DNA of 64,000 bases. It comes from Pseudoalteromonas luteoviolacea. Lineage in GTDB: Bacteria; Pseudomonadota; Gammaproteobacteria; Enterobacterales; Alteromonadaceae. The translations under genes were made by a program, and so were the position numbers. Within the stretch, counting starts at the first letter, position 1, and each line of letters begins with the position of its first letter. This document shows positions 57,490-64,000 of this stretch, piece after piece. The stretch covers positions 124,001-188,000 of the forward strand of contig NZ_MAUJ01000005.1 in NCBI RefSeq assembly GCF_001696455.1. Reading direction: 5' to 3'. Under the pieces are notes generated by a model. The model saw only the letters and a list, made by a program, of their open reading frames with translations. It searched no databases and had not been told where the DNA came from.

Positions 57490-58170
57490 GTGCGGAATCT
57501 AACAATTTTATGTATGCTACTTCTATCCACCTGCGCAGTTGCTAACGCCAAAACACTTTACTTCAATCGACCTGCAGACACTGCACAAGCTCGTTATGTC
57601 ATTGAGTTACTTAGCCTTGCTTATAAAGACATCGGACATAAACTAGAACTCATTGATTTTGATAGGCACAGTGCGTTAATTGCGGCAAATGAGGGCGAAC
57701 TGGATGGTCAACTCGGCCGTATTGCTGGCGTAACAGATAGCTATGCCAACTTGATTTATGTAGATTACCCACTGTATTCCTTCAACCTACAATTGATAAG
57801 CCACTGCTTGTCCTGCACGTTCAACCAACTTAGTTCACTGGTTGTACAAAGTGGATATTTAGTCGCCTATCAGTACATGATGGACAATCAATACAAAGGG
57901 GAGTTAATTGAAGTTAAAAGTACAGCCGCCCAACTTAACTTACTTATGCAGGAAAAAGTACAAGGTGCGCTAATAGTCGACTTCCACCTTAGAGAACATT
58001 TGCCTTATATGGACATGGAAGCAGTAAAAATTGAAGACTTACTTACCATCGAGAGCTTTCACTACCTGCACAAAAAGCACTCAGCACTGATCCCCAAGCT
58101 TAAACAAACACTCAAAAAATTAGAGAGCAAGGGTGTTATCGCAGTTTTAAAAGCTAAGTATCGGATTTAA
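57490..58170 (+). CDS. Orphan periplasmic solute-binding-like protein
   Basis: 226 residues from GTG at 57490, with AAGGAG 5-8 bases before it; an overlapping ATG 2 bases upstream reads only four codons. Signal peptide (to VANA), then YFNRPADTAQARYVIELLSL and DGQLGRIAGV, and LISHCLSCTF with two Cys. Like other short family 3-like binding proteins in Alteromonadales; no transporter nearby. Its last 17 bases overlap the convergent DUF1289 gene. Confidence 0.8.
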   Translation: MRNLTILCMLLLSTCAVANAKTLYFNRPADTAQARYVIELLSLAYKDIGHKLELIDFDRHSALIAANEGELDGQLGRIAGVTDSYANLIYVDYPLYSFNLQLISHCLSCTFNQLSSLVVQSGYLVAYQYMMDNQYKGELIEVKSTAAQLNLLMQEKVQGALIVDFHLREHLPYMDMEAVKIEDLLTIESFHYLHKKHSALIPKLKQTLKKLESKGVIAVLKAKYRI

Positions 58171-58417
58171 AAAGATCGTCCTGTTGACCCATTTCTGATT
58201 CAGGCACTATTTGTGCGTCGGCTTTTTGCTTAGCTAAAACACGCTTTTCTCGTCGTTGACATAGCTCAACCACCATGCGTTTTTGCTGCTCCGTCATCTT
58301 ATTCCAGCAAAAACGCTCCTCTCTACTGCGAAAACAACCTTTGCAGTAGCCGCGATTATTGACTTCACAGACCCCTTTGCATGGACTTGGGATCGGAAAA
58401 ATTTCGATTTGTTCCAT
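58154..58417 (-). CDS. DUF1289 family protein
   Basis: 87 residues from the Met at 58417 (MEQIEIFPIPSPC). It has the DUF1289 Cys motif PSPCKGVCEVNNRGYCKGC and then FRSREERFCWNKMTEQQKR. Small cytosolic putative metal-binding protein, function unknown. Convergent and overlapping with the solute-binding gene. Confidence 0.9.
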   Translation of the reverse strand: MEQIEIFPIPSPCKGVCEVNNRGYCKGCFRSREERFCWNKMTEQQKRMVVELCQRREKRVLAKQKADAQIVPESEMGQQDDLFKSDT

Positions 58418-58611
58418 ACTTAAGAGCAACAAGAATTCCAACTATCAATAGATAAAGCCATTAAAGTCGATACTACATGACTAGAGATACTATTCAAATT
58501 TTAGTCGATATTTACGTAAACTTGGAGGTTTTGGCGTTAATAGGAGCGTGTACAGGACCAAGAAAGAAGCCTAACAGATAATATTCTTGAATACAGATAT
58601 AGAAAATCGGT
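58418..58611. other. Intergenic segment before the tRNA remnants
   Basis: No gene or repeat recognised. It borders the region of tRNA and transposase remnants. Confidence 0.4.
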
Positions 58612-58673
58612 GGCGCCGACTATCCGAGTCAAACGGATGGCCTACTGATTACAAGCCAGTTGCTTTACCAACC
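58612..58673 (-). pseudogene. Truncated tRNA-Thr remnant
   Basis: Matches the 3' part of the intact tRNA-Thr genes downstream (from TGG to the D-arm) at 57 of 62 positions, including the anticodon loop (ttacaag in plus-strand reading), then diverges; the 5' acceptor half is missing. Cannot fold as a full tRNA. Likely part of a sixth Phe/Thr unit. Confidence 0.85.
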
Positions 58674-58693
58674 ATGAAGATAATGTTTATAGG

Positions 58694-58957
58694 TTTAATG
58701 TGATCCCTGATCAGGGTTGCACAATATGGTTGGAGCAAGCTATGCGCTTTTATCTTTGCTTTGCTGATGAAATAGGAGCAGCTACAACGCGCTTATCTAA
58801 ATGCCAACCGACAATTCGTTTAGAGAGTAAGTCTCCAATAATATCGCTAAATATATACCACTTTCTCCCGTTCCTGATAGGTGATATCAGCAACCTACAC
58901 TTGATTTTCTGTAGTTGGGTTAAACTTTTGATTCAATAAACTATCTGCCAAGCTATC
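58694..58957 (-). pseudogene. IS3-family transposase (OrfB) remnant
   Basis: Minus-strand translation, with a frame change and stops, shows LLNQKFNPTTENQV(stop)VADITYQ, then SKRIVGWHLDKRV, then DQGSH, matching IS3-type integrase-core motifs around the first and second catalytic Asp. The W codon of QVWVADITY is now TAG. No inverted repeats found. It directly abuts the truncated tRNA-Thr. Confidence 0.8.
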
Positions 58958-59282
58958 GCGATAAAAAATGGCGTCAATGTTTGTCATGACGAGCAGTCAA
59001 TTAAATGCTGCTTACATGCAATATGGGGAAAGCCTTCCGATGGGAAGCTTTTTCTCAAAAAATAGCATTATTTACGGATTAAAAATAATATCGTCCTAGT
59101 TACAAAGTGAGATTAATTTAGTTTTAGTATCTGATATTTCTCCATTCGGTTACTAAAAAATCCAATTATTTCAAATAATCACCTTAATATTTTGCTCTAT
59201 TGTTTGCTTTTTCGTTAGACTAGTCAGGGAGCTTCTTATACAGGAAATTCCATTTTTCTGACCTAATCAATAAGGAATATGA
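58958..59282. other. Intergenic segment between the transposase remnant and the secreted gene pair
   Basis: About 325 A/T-rich bases, no gene seen beyond the hairpin at 59030-59053. A promoter for the downstream + strand pair is expected in its last 150 bases. Confidence 0.4.
59030..59053 (+). terminator. Terminator-like hairpin
   Basis: AAG(c)CTTCC, GATG, GGAAGCTT followed by more T residues. No gene is seen upstream on this strand, so it may be a leftover of the mobile element. Confidence 0.4.
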
Positions 59283-59600
59283 ATGAAAAAATCACTTTTA
59301 AGTTTAACTTTGAGCATCTTGCCATTAGCTGCTCAGGCGGGACAAGATGTGCTCTCAACTGAACTCACATTTGTTAGCCAGTTAGACAATAGTGCAACAC
59401 AATTTGAGTTTAGTGTACCAAGACTCAATACCTGCGGCACAAATTTATATCTAGTAAAAAGCCCAACAACCACGGTAGCTAACCGTAAACAACAAATTGC
59501 TTTATTAGCATTTCGCTCTGAGGCAACTTTTGATTTTCATGATTCAGAAGTCTGTGAGAATGGGTACGCTGTTGTTAAATGGGTAAGAGCCAGAAAATAG
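59283..59600 (+). CDS. Small secreted protein with a two-Cys domain
   Basis: 105 residues with a signal peptide (to AAQA) and AAGGA before the ATG. The mature 86 residues are one domain with Cys51 and Cys91 and the pattern VPxxNxCGxxxYxVKS...ANRK. It shares this domain, ungapped over 65 residues with about 26 identities and the same 40-residue Cys spacing, with the C terminus of the next gene. Family not recognised. It lies 34 bases before that gene, likely co-transcribed; both are in the tRNA-region insert. Confidence 0.75.
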   Translation: MKKSLLSLTLSILPLAAQAGQDVLSTELTFVSQLDNSATQFEFSVPRLNTCGTNLYLVKSPTTTVANRKQQIALLAFRSEATFDFHDSEVCENGYAVVKWVRARK

Positions 59601-59634
59601 CACCCAAGAAATTATTAAAATAAAGGAAATAAAA

Positions 59635-60426
59635 ATGAAATTAATAAATGCCTCAGTCGCTTTAATATCCTCGGTCTTTTCTTGTATTACTGTTGCATCG
59701 ACTCCGATTAAATTTAATGATAATTATTATGAATTTATTGAGGTAACGGCTCCTTATGCTGGTAACAACAATACTTGGCATACTGCTGAGCTAGAAGCTA
59801 GTCAACGAGTTTTCAAAGGTGTGAACGGTAGGCTTGCTATTGTGGACTCTCAAGCTGAGAATGACTTCCTATACGGATTAGTATCAGGCCAATATACTGG
59901 CTTTCAAGGCGCATGGCTTGGTGGCAAATACCCAGAAGGCTGGATAACAGGCAACACCTCTGCTTTTCATTATTTGGGATTTGGCGGAAGTGAGCCGAAC
60001 AACTCAGGCTATGTGTACATGAATATAGGTGAAAGCAGCTGGGGAATTGGCAGTGGTCAGTGGGCTGATGATTCTGGCGTGCAAGGTGTACCCGTAGACA
60101 ATGTTGATCCTGTTATTGGTTACTTTGTTGAATACGAGGGTGAATTTCTACCAACACCTACAAAACGAGCAGGTTTAGTCAGTTATGTTTATCAGCTTGA
60201 TACATTACCGACAGAGTTTGACTTTAGTATTCCTGAATCCAACGGGTGTGGAAGCAGTATTTATCGCGTAAAGAGTAGTGATGTGGACATCGCCAATCGT
60301 AAGTTTGCAATTGTGATGCAAGCCTTTGAATACGGTAACACACTAGAATTCACAGATATCGATGAATGTGACTACAACCGAGCTATCGTTTCTGATGTAA
60401 AAGTTGTGAAATATAGTACTCAATAA
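59635..60426 (+). CDS. Secreted C-type lectin domain protein with a C-terminal two-Cys domain
   Basis: 263 residues. Signal peptide (1-21), a C-type lectin-like domain (about 26-168) with GRLAIVDSQAENDFLYGL, AWLGGKYPEGWITGN, an EPN motif (120-122) of the mannose type and GQWADD (141-146) in the place of WND. The C-terminal domain (about 180-263, Cys205 and Cys245) is homologous to the preceding 105-residue protein. Probably an extracellular carbohydrate-binding protein; partner and target unknown. Confidence 0.8.
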   Translation: MKLINASVALISSVFSCITVASTPIKFNDNYYEFIEVTAPYAGNNNTWHTAELEASQRVFKGVNGRLAIVDSQAENDFLYGLVSGQYTGFQGAWLGGKYPEGWITGNTSAFHYLGFGGSEPNNSGYVYMNIGESSWGIGSGQWADDSGVQGVPVDNVDPVIGYFVEYEGEFLPTPTKRAGLVSYVYQLDTLPTEFDFSIPESNGCGSSIYRVKSSDVDIANRKFAIVMQAFEYGNTLEFTDIDECDYNRAIVSDVKVVKYSTQ

Positions 60427-60798
60427 ACACATCTAGAGGGCTTGGGAGAGTACCTATAGCCCTTTCAATTCTTTAGGTTTGGGTCGCACTTACAAGCAAA
60501 AACATTCTTTTTTCGATAATACTCTGAATGAAATGTGATTTTCATCAGTTCAAACTTCTGCATACCCAGTATCTCCAGTACACTTTATTTCGCCTAGGCC
60601 AAAGTAAACAGGCAGATATGTTTATGGAATCCACATTTCAAATATAAGTTTGGTGACTCATATTTGAAACGCGGTTGTTTACTTTCTGACGTCTGCAAAA
60701 TCGGCTCCGTCATTCGAAACGAAAATAGAATTTTAAAGAGAAATTGTGTTTTTGTAGGAAATGGGGATCTTAAGATCTAGTGGGAAGCTATGCAAAAG
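60427..60798. other. Gene-free segment upstream of the tRNA array
   Basis: About 370 bases after the lectin gene. No coding frame or intact RNA is visible before the tRNA-Phe remnant. Confidence 0.4.
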
Positions 60799-60880
60799 TG
60801 GTACTCAGAGGTGCAATGACGCCACCGGCATAAGGATATTCAATGCGATTCTAATCGGCTCTGTCGAATGAACTACATTG
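60799..60880 (-). pseudogene. Decayed tRNA-Phe remnant
   Basis: Plus-strand reading tggtactcagaggtgcaat aligns to the tRNA-Phe 3' end (tggtgcccagaggcggaatc), then ccaccg and aggatattcaat (anticodon arm), and after a small insertion ggctctgtcgaatgaacta matches gctctaccgactgagcta. Many substitutions; not functional. It lies 33 bases before the first intact tRNA-Thr. Confidence 0.75.
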
Positions 60881-60912
60881 AAATGATAAGTAAGTTTTAC
60901 TTTAAGAATAAA

Positions 60913-60988
<76 letters not shown>

Positions 60989-61000
60989 GCACCAAAATGA

Positions 61001-61076
61001 TGGTGCCCAGAGGCGGAATCGAACCACCGACACGAGGATTTTCAATCCTCTGCTCTACCGACTGAGCTATCTGGGC
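61001..61076 (-). tRNA. tRNA-Phe(GAA), copy 1
   Basis: 76 bases, GCCCAG acceptor, anticodon GAA in TTGAAAA, encoded CCA. It precedes tRNA-Thr copy 1 in the transcript, 12 bases apart. Confidence 0.98.
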
Positions 61077-61108
61077 AATAATTAAATTTTACTTCTAAAG
61101 AATAAATA

Positions 61109-61184
<76 letters not shown>

Positions 61185-61196
61185 GCACCAAAATAA

Positions 61197-61272
61197 TGGT
61201 GCCCAGAGGCGGAATCGAACCACCGACACGAGGATTTTCAATCCTCTGCTCTACCGACTGAGCTATCTGGGC
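61197..61272 (-). tRNA. tRNA-Phe(GAA), copy 2
   Basis: Same sequence type as copy 1, 12 bases from tRNA-Thr copy 2. A tRNA-Phe remnant lies beyond it at 61297. Confidence 0.98.
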
Positions 61273-61296
61273 AATATTCTTTACGTTTTGAAATAT

Positions 61297-61348
61297 CACA
61301 AAGGATTTTCAATACAATTTCCAAGCTGCTCTACCTGAACTATCTTGG
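61297..61348 (-). pseudogene. Partial tRNA-Phe remnant between units 2 and 3
   Basis: Retains aaggattttcaat (anticodon arm) and gctgctctacc then tgaactatctTGG (D-arm region), with an insert between. Lies in the wider spacer between units 2 and 3, so it is probably a degraded extra tRNA-Phe copy. Confidence 0.65.
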
Positions 61349-61437
61349 AAAGATTCTTTATAGGTTTTGACATCTAAACTAAGGCTGCTAAAAGCGCAAA
61401 TTTCAAAGTTGTGTCAGGATATATTTTTAGAAGTAAA

Positions 61438-61513
<76 letters not shown>

Positions 61514-61525
61514 GCACCGAAATGA

Positions 61526-61601
61526 TGGTGCCCAGAGGCGGAATCGAACCACCGACACGAGGATTTTCAATCCTCTGCTCTACCGACTGAGCTATCTGGG
61601 C
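61526..61601 (-). tRNA. tRNA-Phe(GAA), copy 3
   Basis: 76 bases, third unit, 12 bases from tRNA-Thr copy 3. Confidence 0.98.
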
Positions 61602-61707
61602 AAAAATCTTTTAATAAAAAATCCTAACTAGGACTTTCTATGCAATATGAACCGCTTTATTTAGAAAGCGTTCAAAGCATTAATTATGATTACTTCTAAA
61701 GAATAAA

Positions 61708-61783
<76 letters not shown>

Positions 61784-61794
61784 ACACCAAATTA

Positions 61795-61870
61795 TGGTGC
61801 CCAGAGGCGGAATCGAACCACCGACACGAGGATTTTCAATCCTCTGCTCTACCGACTGAGCTATCTGGGC
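61795..61870 (-). tRNA. tRNA-Phe(GAA), copy 4
   Basis: 76 bases, fourth unit, 11 bases from tRNA-Thr copy 4. Confidence 0.98.
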
Positions 61871-61950
61871 AATACTATTTTTTTTGAAAGCATGAAGCTC
61901 TCAACTTTATTCAAATAGCCTATTTTAAAACAGCGATTCAAATAAATATA

Positions 61951-62026
<76 letters not shown>

Positions 62027-62037
62027 GCACCGAAAAA

Positions 62038-62113
62038 TGGTGCCCAGAGGCGGAATCGAACCACCGACACGAGGATTTTCAATCCTCTGCTCTACCGACT
62101 GAGCTATCTGGGC
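62038..62113 (-). tRNA. tRNA-Phe(GAA), copy 5
   Basis: 76 bases and first in the transcript. The A/T-rich 62114-62369 region upstream should contain the promoter of the whole array. Confidence 0.98.
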
Positions 62114-62369
62114 GTGCGGCGTATTAAACGAGTTTTACCCTTTCAAGTCAACTATTTTTTTGCAATATAATTTGTTTGCGCACAATTCATGCAAAACTAA
62201 CAAAAATCAGCTAAAAAAGGATGAAAATCATACATGCGACTACGCCTGCCGTTAACCATAAACCATAATAAAGAAGTAAAAACGTAGAGAAATCATCCAT
62301 TGTAGGTGGTAGGATTAACACTTATTTATATAAAACTCGATTTGAAAGTTATTTGCTCGGATTATTTCA
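62114..62369. promoter_or_regulatory. Divergent promoter region: tRNA array (-) and histidine kinase (+)
   Basis: About 255 A/T-rich bases between the first tRNA of the array and the kinase start. No box could be assigned with confidence. Confidence 0.4.
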
Positions 62370-64000
62370 ATGGAAAATTCTTCACAAGCACAGATAAAAG
62401 GCTTTGTGCCACTGTTTGTTTTTGTAACTTTAATAATTGCCAGTGTATCTGCACTTGCAGCCTATTTATGGCCAAAACAAATACAGACCACAACTCATAG
62501 CCAGCCTGATCTCGTGCTTCAGGCTCAAGACCTAGCAGCACCACTCAGCAATACAATGATGAAACTTGGCTATAACTACGCCAAACAAATGCTGACGTCG
62601 GTTAAAGCGGGTAACCCAGACATCAATGCTTACTTATATGCAGACAGTGGCATGGGAAAACCTAGCCTTGTATTTCAAACTGATGAGTTTCCAGTCGCAC
62701 CCGTAAAGCAACGCACCAAGCTCACGGTCAATGATCAGACTATCGTTCATCAGCCTTTGACCTTGGACGATATGCCAGTAGGTGAATTGATTTTGGTATA
62801 TACAGAACCGCAAGTTGCTGCACCAGAAGACAACCCTTTGAGTTACTTACTCGCCCTAATCGCACTTATCCTTACAGTCGCATTCGCGCTTTTCTTAAAA
62901 AAGCAGGTTGTAGGAAAGCTAGCGAAAGAGTTGAAGCTGCTCAATTCAGAGCTTGAACATTTAGTTGCGCAAAAAGATTATGAGGTCCATATCACGGAAA
63001 ACCTGAGCTTTGGTTTGTCGCAAACATCTATCGGCATCAATGCCTTGATCAATCAAATACGCGACATTATTAAAGGCAACCAAGCAGCACAAAACGAATT
63101 GAGACAGCTTCAAACCAGCTTAGAAACAGAAGTTCAAGCTCGGACACTGGCTTTAGAGAAGGCAACACTCAATGCTGAACGCGCGAGTGAAGCAAAAACC
63201 ACTTTCTTGGCAACTATGAGTCACGAAATTAGAACGCCAATGAATGGGGTTATCGGCACCATCGACTTGTTACGTCAAACCGAATTGGATGGTGCGCAGC
63301 ATCGTTTAACAACGATTATCCGAGATTCTGCTTTCTCGCTACTGGGTATCCTCGACGATATTCTCGACTTCTCTAAAATCGAGGCGGGTAAGTTACAAAT
63401 AGATAGCAGTGCATTTTCGGTATCCGAAACCATTGAAGAAGTGGCGCGCGTTTTATCATCGGTTGCCAAGAAACGTAAACTCGATTTACAACTGGCCATT
63501 GCCCCGGACATTCCTAGCAACTTAGTTGGTGATGCTGTGCGTGTCCGCCAAGTGCTTTATAACCTTTGCAGCAACGCGATTAAATTTACTTCAACAGATG
63601 AAAGCAGGCAGGGTTTTGTAAAAATTTCTGTAGAAGTCGCACAAAACACTTCTGAGCATTACACATTAAGATTTAAAGTCACTGATAACGGTAAAGGTAT
63701 GACTCAAGCACAGCTTAGAGAGATATTTAACCCGTTTATTCAAGCTGAAGGGTCAATTACCCGTGAATATGGTGGTACAGGCTTAGGGCTCTCTATTTGT
63801 AAGAGTTTGGTAGAATTAATGCTGGGCTCAATCAATGTGCAGTCTGATATAGGCATGGGCAGCGAGTTTGTTGTTGAATTACCATTTAGCATCACCGGCA
63901 AAGTCGAGTACGCCAATAAAGGCGTCTTAGAAGGCCGGAAAATCGTCACCTTTACCCATAATCCAAATCGCAGAGCGATTTTGGCACGTTACCTTTCATT
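62370..64000 (+). CDS. Hybrid-type sensor histidine kinase (3' end beyond window)
   Basis: 543 residues in the window. Two transmembrane helices (about 13-37 and 155-172) around a periplasmic domain, a coiled coil, then HisKA with TMSHEIRTPMNGV (phospho-His285) and SKIEAGKLQI, and an ATPase with SNAIKFTS, DNGKGM and YGGTGLGLSICKSLVELM. After about residue 510 a further domain begins (GRKIVTFTHNPNRRAILARY), like the inactive receiver seen in BarA-type hybrid kinases. Signal unknown. The end is cut. Confidence 0.93.
   Translation, partial: MENSSQAQIKGFVPLFVFVTLIIASVSALAAYLWPKQIQTTTHSQPDLVLQAQDLAAPLSNTMMKLGYNYAKQMLTSVKAGNPDINAYLYADSGMGKPSLVFQTDEFPVAPVKQRTKLTVNDQTIVHQPLTLDDMPVGELILVYTEPQVAAPEDNPLSYLLALIALILTVAFALFLKKQVVGKLAKELKLLNSELEHLVAQKDYEVHITENLSFGLSQTSIGINALINQIRDIIKGNQAAQNELRQLQTSLETEVQARTLALEKATLNAERASEAKTTFLATMSHEIRTPMNGVIGTIDLLRQTELDGAQHRLTTIIRDSAFSLLGILDDILDFSKIEAGKLQIDSSAFSVSETIEEVARVLSSVAKKRKLDLQLAIAPDIPSNLVGDAVRVRQVLYNLCSNAIKFTSTDESRQGFVKISVEVAQNTSEHYTLRFKVTDNGKGMTQAQLREIFNPFIQAEGSITREYGGTGLGLSICKSLVELMLGSINVQSDIGMGSEFVVELPFSITGKVEYANKGVLEGRKIVTFTHNPNRRAILARYLS

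Noticed and set aside
57371..57502. Small plus-strand frame starting MNWAEAVQNDKVLDEINIP
   Set aside because: No ribosome-binding site, no recognisable family, and it overlaps the start of the solute-binding gene.
58700..58939. 79-residue open frame on the plus strand
   Set aside because: The opposite strand carries transposase remnants in this interval; the frame has no ribosome-binding site or family pattern.
62306..62500. Plus-strand open frame with many Cys overlapping the histidine kinase N terminus
   Set aside because: The kinase frame from 62370 encodes a normal membrane sensor; the Cys-rich reading is out of frame with it and has no ribosome-binding site.

Overview
The window looks like chromosomal DNA of a marine gammaproteobacterium of the Alteromonadales, most likely Pseudoalteromonas or a close relative. 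The clues are moderate to low G+C, a nrdR-ribD-ribE-ribBA-ribH-nusB-thiL-pgpA cluster, thrLABC with an Ile/Thr attenuator, CmoM, RdgC, a YghU-type GST, large propeller-type c-di-GMP signalling proteins and a secreted GH18 chitinase. The genus call is inference from gene content, not from a database search.

Layout. Positions 1-16.5 kb are accessory metabolism: a secreted chitinase (cut by the left edge), a frameshifted small secreted protein, yghU, a VOC protein, a Nif3 protein with cmoM, a membrane-anchored winged-helix/receiver protein, a TetR repressor divergent from an old yellow enzyme with three operator-like palindromes between them, a periplasmic rhodanese, and a PHB cluster (phaB-phaP-phaC, no phaA). 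A zincin-like protein, an FHA/HTH protein and an orphan solute-binding protein follow. At 16.7 kb lies a small Cys-rich peptide with a double-glycine leader, which resembles a RiPP or bacteriocin precursor. A 1025-residue propeller diguanylate cyclase follows it.

From 20-32.5 kb, on the minus strand, is a housekeeping block: riboflavin, thiamine and phosphatidylglycerol genes with nusB and nrdR, then glyA and the thr operon with its leader peptide and attenuator. From 32.6-57.3 kb signalling and repair genes are mixed: a CheY-like regulator, a histidine kinase, rdgC, an HDOD protein, an M49-like lipoprotein, a HIT protein, an M17 aminopeptidase, CstA, SOS-controlled dinB, an aldo/keto reductase, a NUDIX protein, a TonB-like anchored protein, a chemoreceptor with a CxxCxxC tail, a Pat-type acyl-CoA synthetase/acetyltransferase, a voltage-gated K+ channel and a 1484-residue propeller-PAS-GGDEF-EAL protein.

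From 58.4-62.1 kb is the most dynamic region. Five tandem tRNA-Phe/tRNA-Thr units lie on the minus strand. A decayed sixth unit seems to have been split by about 2.1 kb that carries an IS3-family transposase remnant and two secreted proteins sharing an unrecognised two-cysteine domain, one of them fused to a C-type lectin domain. A hybrid histidine kinase runs off the right edge.

The strongest candidates for something undescribed are the Cys-rich double-glycine peptide (16711-16938), the paired secreted proteins in the disrupted tRNA array (59283-60426), and the wHTH-TM-receiver protein (6586-7455), whose receiver domain would lie in the periplasm.
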